12,870 bases of DNA from Candidatus Sordicultor fermentans. Lineage in GTDB: Bacteria; Atribacterota; Atribacteria; Atribacterales; Caldatribacteriaceae. A model generated the notes under the pieces. That model saw only the letters and a list, made by a program, of their open reading frames with translations. It was not told the origin of the DNA and searched no databases. Both the position numbers and the translations under genes were made by a program. Positions 1 to 7,020 of this stretch are shown here, piece by piece (the first letter of the stretch is position 1; the number at the start of each line of letters is the position of its first letter). The stretch spans positions 1 through 12,870 of the forward strand of contig DGDO01000133.1 in assembly GCA_002385475.1 (NCBI GenBank), read 5' to 3'.

Positions 1-116
1 TCATTCCTGAGTGTCTTTATCAGGAATCTAAATAATGGAAGGGGAAATCCTCTATGTATTTTTCCCTCTTCCTCGGTAAAAACCTTTGGATTCCCACCTA
101 AATTTCGGGAATGACA
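1..116. repeat. REP-like palindromic pair, copy 1
   Basis: Two palindromic half-units. The first pairs ATTCCTG (3-9) with CAGGAAT (21-27). The second pairs GGATTCCC (88-95) with CGGGAATGA (106-113). The second half-unit is repeated at 171-204 with the shared core CCTTTGGATTCC and a GGGAATGA end. This looks like the widespread GGATTCC/GGAATGA type of bacterial intergenic palindrome. No gene is credible here; the short reading frame that begins inside the second half-unit is repeat-derived. Confidence 0.6.
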
Positions 117-128
117 AAAAGGGATGTC

Positions 129-204
129 ACCCCTGAATGGTTCTATCAGGGGTCCATAAGTATTGAAAAGCCTTTGGATTCCGAACTGAATTTTGGGAAT
201 GAAG
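129..204. repeat. REP-like palindromic pair, copy 2
   Basis: The first half-unit has perfect 8-base arms, ACCCCTGA (129-136) and TCAGGGGT (146-153), with a 9-base loop. The second pairs GGATTCC (176-182) with GGGAAT (195-200) and repeats the copy 1 core, including AAGCCTTTGGATTCC. The order of the half-units is the same as in copy 1, so the two copies form an imperfect tandem direct repeat of paired palindromes. Confidence 0.6.
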
Positions 205-627
205 AGAGAAGGAAAGAAGAGCTTTCAGGGGGAAGAAAAAAGAGATTGCCGCGCACAACGGGATTTTTTCTCGAGCATCGTTATCTTAGTTTTATAATCT
301 CTTTACCTTTTCCTCAACATTGTCAGGCTGCCAGGTGAGGTTCACAACGACCGTTGGGGGAAGAATTGCCACGCCGCGTAAATGAATGAGGTTTGCAATA
401 ACAGCACTCTACTGCATAAACACAAAAAAACTAAAAGTATAAAAATAAAGAGTCTGAGGAAGAGAAAATGCCTCTCCTGAGTGTCTCCAGACACAAAAGA
501 TGATAACCAGGAAAATATCCAGTATGCCCACCAGCACAGAGCCACGGGGAACCCCCTGCTACTTTCCCGAAGAAGAACACTTCTTTCTCCATTGTTCTTT
601 ATGCACAAGTCGAGTTCAGAAATAATT
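205..627. other. Intergenic region upstream of purH, no credible gene
   Basis: No convincing gene on either strand. It holds a weak ATTGC (365-369)/GCAAT (395-399) inverted repeat whose flanks resemble the common GATTGCC...GCAATGAC type of intergenic palindrome, and a similar GAGATTGCCGCG stretch near 242. A reversed hairpin repeat lies at 431-487 (listed separately), and a small tight palindrome GTGTC/GACAC at 481-494. A long minus-strand reading frame crosses 342-692. It overlaps the purH start, is rich in Phe/Leu because the repeat is T-rich on that strand, and has no ribosome site that I can see. Confidence 0.5.
431..487 (-). repeat. Intergenic hairpin repeat, copy E3 (reversed)
   Basis: Read on the minus strand this matches the repeat between argB and argJ. 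Both contain the run GGCATTTTCT followed by TCCTCAG, then a T-rich spacer and ATACTTTTAG. The hairpin arms surround the same GCATTTT loop as copy E2. E3 has an extra AG in the left arm and an extra CT in the right arm, a paired change that suggests the hairpin matters. The outer stem is imperfect. It lies about 200 nt upstream of purH, in opposite orientation to the copies in the arg operon. Confidence 0.55.
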
Positions 628-655
628 TTGCATTTTTTGCTCGGTGGGATAAAAT
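628..655 (+). promoter_or_regulatory. Candidate sigma-70-type promoter of purH-mnmG
   Basis: A -35-like TTGCAT (628-633) lies 16 nt upstream of a good -10 box TAAAAT (650-655). Transcription would begin near 662, giving a leader of about 22 nt that carries the Shine-Dalgarno site. The -10 match is 5 of 6 and the -35 match only 3 of 6. The -10 box overlaps the upstream in-frame ATG at 654, which argues against that ATG as the purH start. Confidence 0.4.
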
Positions 656-669
656 GAGCAATAGAATTC

Positions 670-677
670 AGGAGGTG
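670..677 (+). promoter_or_regulatory. Ribosome binding site deciding the purH TTG start
   Basis: AGGAGGTG is a near-perfect Shine-Dalgarno sequence. Its GGAGG core ends 8 nt before the TTG at 684. It lies inside the frame that would be translated from the upstream ATG at 654, so that ATG is unlikely to be the start. Confidence 0.75.
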
Positions 678-683
678 AAAAGA

Positions 684-2234
684 TTGATTCAAATAAAGAC
701 TGCTCTTATAAGTGTCTCCGATAAAACCGGTTTAGAAGAATTAGCTACCTTTTTGCAAAAACAAGGTGTGGAAATAATAGCCACCGGTGGGACAGCCAGA
801 TTCATCCGTAATCTGGGAATAGAGATAAAAGAAGTTTCTGAGATTACCGGGTTTCCAGAAATACTGGGAGGACGGGTGAAAACTCTGCATCCGGTAATCG
901 AGGGAGGAATATTAGCCCGGAGGGACAATCCAGAAGATCAGGAAGACCTAAAAAAACACCAGATTAAACCCTTAGATTTAGTAGTATGTAATCTCTACCC
1001 TTTTGAAAAAATGATAGAAAAGGAAGAAACCTCTTTAGAGAAAGTAGTGGAAGAAATTGATATAGGAGGCATTACTCTCCTTCGAGCCTCGGCCAAAAAT
1101 TTCCGATACGTGGTATCGGTCTCTTCCCCTTGCCAATATCAAGAATTGATGGAAGAGATGACCAAAAACGGAGGAGCTTTCCCCAAAGATAAATCCCAGA
1201 AGTGGGCCATAGAGGCTTTCTTCCGGACTTCAGCTTACGATGGCCATATTGCCAACTATCTTACCAGACTAACCTACCCTGAAGAAGAGCCTTTTTATCC
1301 CCAATTTTCTCTTTTACTTCGTAAAAAATACCCTCTTCGCTATGGAGAAAATCCTCACCAGCGAGGAGCTTTCTATGAAGACCTGTCTTTAGACCCTCAG
1401 GGTTTTATGAGATATATAGAACACTGGGGAGAAAAAGAGCTTTCCTTCAATAATCTCTACGATGTACAGGCTGCTTTTAGCCTGGTCAAAGAATACGAAG
1501 ACCCAGCAGTGGTAATAGTAAAACATAATAACCCCTGTGGGGTGGCAACCGATTCTAATCTCTCGGTAGCAGCTCAAAAAGCTCTCTCTGGAGACCCGGT
1601 ATCGGCCTATGGAGGGATTGTGGCCTTCAACCGTCCGGTAGACAAAGAAAGCGCCAAGGTGTTCAGAAAATTGTTTATAGAGGTCGTTATCGCCCCTTCT
1701 TATGAGGAAGGTGCCCGGAAGATTTTTTCCTCCAAAAAAAATCTGCGAGTTATTCAAGCTCCTCTGTCTTCTCCCTCCTATTTTGACTTAAAAAAGGTAG
1801 ATGGAGGTTTTCTCCTCCAGGATAAGGATATAATTGATTTAGATAAAAATAAATTGCAAGTAGTAACAGAGAAAAAACCTACTCCTCAGGAAGAAGAAGA
1901 TTTATTATTTGCCTGGAAAGTAGCCAAACATGTCAAATCCAATGCCATTGTGTTAGCCAAAGACCGCGAGACAGTGGGAGTGGGAGCGGGACAGATGAGT
2001 AGAATCGATGCTCTATATATAGCTCTTCTTAAGGCCCACGGGCGAGAAAAGGGAGCAGTGCTGGCCTCCGATGCCTTCTTTCCTTTTTCTGATGTAGTAG
2101 AAGAAGCAGGGAAAAATGGAATTACCGCTATTATTCAGCCTGGTGGCTCTATTAGAGATGAAGATTCCATCCAGGCCTGCAATAAACTGGGAATCAGTAT
2201 GGTTTTTACCGGGATTCGCCATTTCCGGCATTAA
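684..2234 (+). CDS. purH: Bifunctional AICAR formyltransferase / IMP cyclohydrolase
   Basis: PurH carries out the last two steps of purine synthesis in the cytosol: AICAR is formylated with 10-formyl-tetrahydrofolate, and FAICAR is then closed to IMP. From the TTG start the protein has 516 residues, normal for the family. The N-terminal cyclohydrolase domain begins with TALISVSDKTGL and contains GGRVKTLHP (about 62-70). The C-terminal transformylase domain shows RYGENPHQ (219-226), the catalytic-site KHNNPCG (280-286), KSNAIVLAKD, GVGAGQMSR and a final GIRHFRH. TTG at 684 is chosen over ATG at 654 because of AGGAGGTG just upstream and because family members begin close to the ALISVSDK motif. 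One oddity: the usual LHPK(I/V)HGG loop reads LHPVIEGG, so the Lys and His there are replaced. mnmG follows 33 nt downstream. Identification is secure. Confidence 0.97.
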   Translation: MIQIKTALISVSDKTGLEELATFLQKQGVEIIATGGTARFIRNLGIEIKEVSEITGFPEILGGRVKTLHPVIEGGILARRDNPEDQEDLKKHQIKPLDLVVCNLYPFEKMIEKEETSLEKVVEEIDIGGITLLRASAKNFRYVVSVSSPCQYQELMEEMTKNGGAFPKDKSQKWAIEAFFRTSAYDGHIANYLTRLTYPEEEPFYPQFSLLLRKKYPLRYGENPHQRGAFYEDLSLDPQGFMRYIEHWGEKELSFNNLYDVQAAFSLVKEYEDPAVVIVKHNNPCGVATDSNLSVAAQKALSGDPVSAYGGIVAFNRPVDKESAKVFRKLFIEVVIAPSYEEGARKIFSSKKNLRVIQAPLSSPSYFDLKKVDGGFLLQDKDIIDLDKNKLQVVTEKKPTPQEEEDLLFAWKVAKHVKSNAIVLAKDRETVGVGAGQMSRIDALYIALLKAHGREKGAVLASDAFFPFSDVVEEAGKNGITAIIQPGGSIRDEDSIQACNKLGISMVFTGIRHFRH

Positions 2235-2267
2235 TATTCCGGGAGGTTAGTTTTACGGGAAGAATTT

Positions 2268-4124
2268 ATGGAAAAATACTATGACGTCATCGTGATTGGA
2301 GGAGGTCATGCCGGATGCGAGGCTGCTCATGCTTCAGCCCGGATGGGAGCAAAAACCCTTCTTCTAACTACCTCCATTCACCATTTAGCCCTTATGCCCT
2401 GTAACCCCGCCATTGGTGGACCGGGGAAAGGACACGTAGTAAGAGAGATAGATGCCCTGGGAGGCCTGATGGCTAAAGCTACCGACCTTTCTACCATTCA
2501 TATAAGAAGAGTTAACACCGGGAAAGGGCCGGCAGTGCAAACCCTACGTGCTCAAACTCAGAGAGACCTGTATAGTTTAATTATGCGGAAATTCCTGGAA
2601 AATACACCTCACCTCTATCTTTTTCAAGGAGAAGCAACTGAAATATTACAAGATGAAAAAGGGGAAATAAAAGGGGTGAAGGTAAAAAATCAAACCACCT
2701 TTTTTGCTCCCGCTTTGGTTTTGTGCACCGGTACATTTTTAAATGGATTGATTAAAATCGGGGAGTTGAGCTATCCTGCAGGAAGACAGGGAGAATTTCC
2801 CTCGATAGATTTGGCTTGCAATTTACGCAATATGGGACTGCAGTCAGGCCGGCTCAGCACTTGCAGTCCTCCTCGTCTGGACCGACGAACTATAGACTTT
2901 TCCTCTTTAAAAGAGCAGAAAAGCGACGATAAGCCTCTGTGCTTTTCCTTTACCGGGGTTCCTCAGGTTTATGAAGGAGCATCAGTATTTATTACCCGTA
3001 CTTCTAAAAAAACTTGCGATATCATAAAAGCCAACCTCCATCGCTCCCCTCTTCTCTACTCCATCTCCGATACTTCTTCAGTGAGGGAATGTCCTTCCCT
3101 GGAGGATAAAGTTTATCGCTTTCCCGAAAGAGAAAATCACCTCCTGTTTTTGGAGCCTGAGGGAAAGAAAAGTAACGAAATCTACGTCCAGGGTCTTTTT
3201 ACTTCGCTACCAGAAGAGGTGCAGCGAGAAATAGTCCACTCTATAACTGGCCTGGAGAGAGCTCATATAATAAGGCCAGGATATGGAATTGAATACGATT
3301 ATATTTTACCTACTCAGCTTAAATCATCTCTCGAGTGTCGAGAAATTCCCGGCCTTTTTTTAGCCGGACAAATCAACGGGACTTCAGGATACGAAGAGGC
3401 AGCAGGACAGGGAATAATAGCCGGAATTAATGCCGCAAGTTACGTCAAAGGTCAACCCCCTTTAATTCTTCGGCGAGATGAAAGCTATATCGGGGTTATG
3501 ATCGATGACTTAGTAACCAAAGGAGTAGATGAACCCTATCGGTTACGCACTGGAAAAGTAGAGTTTCGCCTGGTGGTTCGCCACAGTAACGCTGACCTCC
3601 GTCTCAGTTTCTATGCTTATGAGCGGGGAATAATAAGCGAAAAAGAATATCACCGGGTGGAGGAAAAGAGAGATAAAATCCAGAAAGAAATCGAGCGCCT
3701 TTCTCGCCTTACTATTTATCCCACCACTCAATTGCAGAGTCTCTTAACACAAAAGGGAACAAATCCGGTAAAAGAGGCAATAAAAGCCAGCGCTCTTCTT
3801 TCTCGTCCGGAGATTAGCTACCGGGATTTAGCTCCTTTTGATCCGGAAAGGCCATTTCTCGAGCCTCAGGTAATTGAGGAAGTGGAGATAGAAATAAAAT
3901 ATCGAGGATACATTGAGCGACAAAAAAGAGAAATAGAAGAGTTTAAAAAAATGGAGAATAAAGTTATTCCCCCTGACTTCGACTTCTCTTCTATTCAGGT
4001 AATTTCTCAGGAAGCACGGGAAAAACTACAAAAAGTAAGACCTGCCACTTTAGGACAAGCTGCCCGGGTGGCAGGAGTTACTCCTTCTGATATAGCAGCT
4101 CTGCGTATTTTATTAGAGAAATAA
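2268..4124 (+). CDS. mnmG: tRNA uridine-5-carboxymethylaminomethyl modification protein MnmG (GidA)
   Basis: MnmG works with MnmE to place a carboxymethylaminomethyl (or aminomethyl) group on wobble U34 of certain tRNAs, using FAD and a methylene-folate. The protein has 618 residues, typical for the long form. It has the FAD Rossmann motif GGGHAGCEAA (11-20), MPCNPAIGGPGKGH (43-56) with one conserved Cys, CPSLEDK (275-281) with the other, EPEGKKSNEIY, RPGYGIEYD, AGQINGTSGYEEAAGQG (366-382) and a helical C-terminal domain ending in a GQAARVAGVTPSDI motif. Several positions depart from the consensus: GRLSTCSPPR (194-203) instead of GR-KTGTPPR, RTGKVEFRL (427-435) instead of TSRAEYRL, and FITRTS where most have YITHTN. 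The start has a GGGAAG site 5 nt upstream. It is probably co-transcribed with purH. MnmE is not in the window. The family is certain; whether it is fully canonical in activity is less so. Confidence 0.93.
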   Translation: MEKYYDVIVIGGGHAGCEAAHASARMGAKTLLLTTSIHHLALMPCNPAIGGPGKGHVVREIDALGGLMAKATDLSTIHIRRVNTGKGPAVQTLRAQTQRDLYSLIMRKFLENTPHLYLFQGEATEILQDEKGEIKGVKVKNQTTFFAPALVLCTGTFLNGLIKIGELSYPAGRQGEFPSIDLACNLRNMGLQSGRLSTCSPPRLDRRTIDFSSLKEQKSDDKPLCFSFTGVPQVYEGASVFITRTSKKTCDIIKANLHRSPLLYSISDTSSVRECPSLEDKVYRFPERENHLLFLEPEGKKSNEIYVQGLFTSLPEEVQREIVHSITGLERAHIIRPGYGIEYDYILPTQLKSSLECREIPGLFLAGQINGTSGYEEAAGQGIIAGINAASYVKGQPPLILRRDESYIGVMIDDLVTKGVDEPYRLRTGKVEFRLVVRHSNADLRLSFYAYERGIISEKEYHRVEEKRDKIQKEIERLSRLTIYPTTQLQSLLTQKGTNPVKEAIKASALLSRPEISYRDLAPFDPERPFLEPQVIEEVEIEIKYRGYIERQKREIEEFKKMENKVIPPDFDFSSIQVISQEAREKLQKVRPATLGQAARVAGVTPSDIAALRILLEK

Positions 4125-4141
4125 TCAGTGTAATTCCCCCT

Positions 4142-4333
4142 ATCACTCTCCAAAATTTTCTGGTCCATCTACCTATTGAACATAATAAACAATCCAAACC
4201 ACAGAGCTAACTTCTCCCTCTAAAGCAGCAAACAACTTCTAAACGGGAACTCCCCATTTTTAGCTTTACCCGAAACATCCACAAATTGTAAACGAACAAA
4301 CTGATATTTTTTGAGTTCTTTTAATGTATATCT
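4142..4333 (-). pseudogene. Decayed N-terminal fragment of glutamine synthetase
   Basis: Directly after the argH stop, and in the same frame on the minus strand, translation gives LKELKKYQ, then FVRLQFVDVSGKAKNGEF (codons 4300 to about 4248). This matches the start of type I glutamine synthetase, where the pattern is F(V/I)RLQF-D--G--KN-EIP. Further on, weak but ordered resemblance continues: FIMFN (family: VMFDG) at about 4189-4175 and KILESD (family: RIEESD) at 4159-4142. The frame is broken by TAG at 4222-4220 and TAG at 4171-4169. No start codon or ribosome site is visible, and the fragment stops about where mnmG ends. I read it as a relic of glnA, left by deletion or copied in as a fragment. 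Basis: visible reading frame plus recalled family consensus, with no database search. Confidence 0.6.
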
Positions 4334-4339
4334 TAAAAA

Positions 4340-5794
4340 TTAGAGAACACAACTTCCACCCATCAAGTTTTCCCAGCTTTCTTGCTCTATTTTTCTCCAG
4401 GAGGAAACTCGCTCTCGGGATTGAGCCAAAAGTTCTTCTCCTATTTTTATCTCTCTCTCCACCTCCCGAGGAGAGGTGCTGCCTTCCGATATTTTCCTTC
4501 TCACTGACTTTTCCTCATCTATTATCTCCTCCCAATTTTCGGGGAACAGATGTTGATACTCTCCCCAGTCTTCCTTCTTCAAATCCCGCAGGTGTTTTCC
4601 GCTTGCAGATAGTTTTTTCACCATCTCTCCCACCCAGGCATGAGCCCGGCGAAAAGGAACTCCCTGTCCTACCAAATATTCACACAAATCAGTAGCGGTC
4701 AAAAAACCCACCGATAGTGCTTTTTTCATACTTTCTCGGTCGGGAAAGATGTTCTGAGTGAGACGAGCAGCTATGCGAAGAGAGGAAAGAGTCTCTTTTG
4801 TGGCCCGGAAAAGAGGGGGTTTATCCTGCTGTAAATCTCGATTATAGGTGAGAGGGAGCCCTTTTAAAGTGATAGCCAAACTAACCCAGGAGCTCAATAC
4901 TTCCCCGGTTTTTCCTCGTAGTAGCTCCGCTACATCGGGATTTTTTTTCTGAGGCATAATACTTGAGCCGGTTGTGAAAGCATCATCAATTTCTAAAAAG
5001 TGAAAGGCCGGAGAGCTCCACAAAACTATTTCTTCTCCCCACCGACTGAGGTGAAGAAACAAAATAGACAGACCCCCTAAAAATTCCAGAATAAAATCCC
5101 GATCGGATACGGCATCCATACTATTTTCCTGCACTCGAGGAAAAGCCAGAAGTTCAGCCACATATTGTCTATCGATAGGGAGCGAAGTTCCAGACAACGC
5201 TCCTGCTCCCAAAGGAAGCACGTTTACTCTTTTTCTGGTATCTTCTAATCTTTCTATATCCCGCTGGAACATAAAAAAATAGGCTAAAAGGTGATGAGCA
5301 AAAAGAACCGGTTGTGCTGGCTGAAGGTGGGTATAGCCAGGCATAACCACATCTTTGTTTTCTTGAGCTTTTCGCAGTAAGGCTTCCTGAAGAAAACTGA
5401 TTTTTTCTATAACCTCTCCTATTTTCTCTCGCAGAAACAGGCGCTCATCCAAAACCACCTGATCGTTACGGCTACGAGCGGTATGAAGTTTACCGCCTAT
5501 TTTCTCTCCTGCTATTTCCCGAAGGCGGATTTCTACCAGGCTATGTATGTCCTCAAAAGGGGAAGGATCTACCTTCCCCTCCTCTATCTCCTGAAAAATC
5601 ACCCGTAAGCCTCGCAAAATTTCTTTGCTCTCTTTCTCCGATATTATTCCTACTTTTTCTAACATTTTGCAGTGAGCGGCACTTCCCCACAGGTCATACT
5701 TATAGAGGAAGAAATCTTCCGGAATAGAAGTGGAAAATTCTTTCACTTCCTGGTCTAAGCCTTTTTCCATCCGACTTCCCCATAAGTTGGTCAT
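4340..5794 (-). CDS. argH: Argininosuccinate lyase
   Basis: ArgH cleaves argininosuccinate to arginine and fumarate, the last step of arginine synthesis, as a cytosolic homotetramer of the fumarase/aspartase superfamily. From ATG 5794 the protein has 484 residues, slightly longer than the usual 455-470. Seen in order: LWGSAAH, DIHSLVE, HTARSRNDQV (104-113), GYTHLQPAQP (153-162) with the active-site Thr-His, and the superfamily signature GSSIMPQKKNPD (276-287) with the mobile-loop serine. The reading frame is open to 5845, but ATG 5794 is preferred. It overlaps the argG stop as ATGA, has an AAGGA site 7 nt upstream, and the protein then begins MTNLWGSRM as in relatives. The ATGA overlap implies translational coupling to argG. 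It is the last gene of the arg operon, and a glnA relic follows it in the same frame. Confidence 0.97.
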   Translation of the reverse strand: MTNLWGSRMEKGLDQEVKEFSTSIPEDFFLYKYDLWGSAAHCKMLEKVGIISEKESKEILRGLRVIFQEIEEGKVDPSPFEDIHSLVEIRLREIAGEKIGGKLHTARSRNDQVVLDERLFLREKIGEVIEKISFLQEALLRKAQENKDVVMPGYTHLQPAQPVLFAHHLLAYFFMFQRDIERLEDTRKRVNVLPLGAGALSGTSLPIDRQYVAELLAFPRVQENSMDAVSDRDFILEFLGGLSILFLHLSRWGEEIVLWSSPAFHFLEIDDAFTTGSSIMPQKKNPDVAELLRGKTGEVLSSWVSLAITLKGLPLTYNRDLQQDKPPLFRATKETLSSLRIAARLTQNIFPDRESMKKALSVGFLTATDLCEYLVGQGVPFRRAHAWVGEMVKKLSASGKHLRDLKKEDWGEYQHLFPENWEEIIDEEKSVRRKISEGSTSPREVEREIKIGEELLAQSRERVSSWRKIEQESWENLMGGSCVL

Positions 5795-6996
5795 GATTTT
5801 TTCCTTCTCTCCAGAGTGGCCTGCACTCGAGCGGGAAGACCCCATATTTTAATAAAGCCTTCACTGGCCTGATGATCAAACAAATCTCCTCGGTCATAGG
5901 TAGCTAATCCCCAATCATAGAGAGAATATTCCGATTTTCTCCCCACTACCTGCATACTACCTTTATAAAGCTTAACTCTTACTATTCCCGTCATCCGCGG
6001 TAAAAAGGACTTCATAAAAGCATCCAGGGCTTCCCGAAGAGGTGAATACCAGAGACCATCGTACACCAATTGTGCATACTTTTCCTCCAGGTGGGGCTTG
6101 AAGTGGATTACTTCTCGAGGAAGAACCAGATTTTGAAGGTCACGGTAAGCTTCAAGGAGAATTAAAGCTGCCGGACACTCATAAATTTCTCGAGATTTTA
6201 TTCCCACTAACCGATTTTCCACATGGTCCACTCGACCAAAGCCGTTTTCACCACCTATCTTATTTAATTCTTCCACCAAACTCAAAAGAGAGTAATACTC
6301 TCCTCCCAAAAGACGAGGTACTCCTTCCTCAAATCCAATTTCTAAATAAGCGGGTTCCGAAGGAGCATCTTTCGGGTCTCTCGTCCACTCAAATACCTCT
6401 GCAGGCGGCTCAACCAACGGGTCTTCTAAAACTCCACACTCGATGCTCCTTCCCCAGATATTCTGATCAATACTATAAGGTTGCTCTAAAGTGGTGGGAA
6501 CCGGGATACCATTGGCATGAGCGTATTCAATTTCTTCTTCTCTTGACCACCCCCATTGCCGAGCGGGAGCCACCACCTGTAAATCGGGATTCAAAGCCAT
6601 CACTGAAACTTCAATGCGCACCTGGTCGTTACCTTTTCCCGTGCAACCATGAGCTATCATGGTTGCACCTTTTTCCTCTGCTACTTTGACCAGATACTTG
6701 GCAATCAAAGGGCGAGAAAGAGCAGTAGCCAAAGGATATCTATCTTCATAAATGGCCTGAGCCCACAGAGCGGGCAAAACGTACTCATTTAAAAACTCTT
6801 CCCGCGCATCAAAAACCAGTGCTTCCTTTGCTCCAATGCTCAGAGCTTTTTTGCGCACTTCTTCTACGTCTTTACCTTGGCCTACATCAATAGTAAGAGC
6901 ATAAACCTCGGCATTAAATTGCTCTTCCAGCCAACGAATAGCTACTGAAGTATCCAATCCTCCTGAATAAGCTAAAACTACTTTCTGTCGACCCAT
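5791..6996 (-). CDS. argG: Argininosuccinate synthase
   Basis: ArgG condenses citrulline and aspartate using ATP, giving argininosuccinate, AMP and pyrophosphate. It is a 401-residue protein, the usual length of the short bacterial form. The N-terminal adenylation motif AYSGGLDTS (9-17) marks the N-type ATP pyrophosphatase fold. Also visible are IAHGCTGKGNDQVR, APARQWGWSREEEIEYA and SIDQNIWGRSIECG, all family hallmarks. The start has AAGGAGG 7 nt upstream (7004-7010 on the plus strand). The gene lies 24 nt after argD and overlaps argH by 4 bases (ATGA). Its product feeds ArgH directly, and the two are very often paired in bacteria. Nothing looks damaged. The citrulline supply (argF, carAB) is not in this window. 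Confidence 0.97.
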   Translation of the reverse strand: MGRQKVVLAYSGGLDTSVAIRWLEEQFNAEVYALTIDVGQGKDVEEVRKKALSIGAKEALVFDAREEFLNEYVLPALWAQAIYEDRYPLATALSRPLIAKYLVKVAEEKGATMIAHGCTGKGNDQVRIEVSVMALNPDLQVVAPARQWGWSREEEIEYAHANGIPVPTTLEQPYSIDQNIWGRSIECGVLEDPLVEPPAEVFEWTRDPKDAPSEPAYLEIGFEEGVPRLLGGEYYSLLSLVEELNKIGGENGFGRVDHVENRLVGIKSREIYECPAALILLEAYRDLQNLVLPREVIHFKPHLEEKYAQLVYDGLWYSPLREALDAFMKSFLPRMTGIVRVKLYKGSMQVVGRKSEYSLYDWGLATYDRGDLFDHQASEGFIKIWGLPARVQATLERRKKS

Positions 6997-7020
6997 TTTA
7001 GGTCCTCCTTCTTCATAAAA

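Noticed and set aside
1..204. CRISPR array
   Set aside because: The repeats are imperfect palindromes of the REP type with irregular spacing, and no cas gene is nearby.
111..338. Plus-strand open frame of 75 codons
   Set aside because: It begins inside a REP-like palindrome and runs through repeat sequence, with no ribosome site and no recognisable protein pattern.
342..692. Minus-strand open frame of 116 codons with Phe/Leu-rich, membrane-like stretches
   Set aside because: It overlaps the purH start, promoter and ribosome site and includes the reversed hairpin repeat. The hydrophobic residues follow from T-rich sequence, and no ribosome site was found.
4125..4339. Bidirectional terminator between mnmG and argH
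   Set aside because: Only weak short pairings such as GGGAACTCCC were found, none with a stable stem followed by a T-run on either strand.
5795..5845. Longer argH start at ATG 5845
   Set aside because: It would overlap argG by 55 nt and add residues unlike the family. ATG 5794 has an ATGA overlap with argG and a ribosome site.
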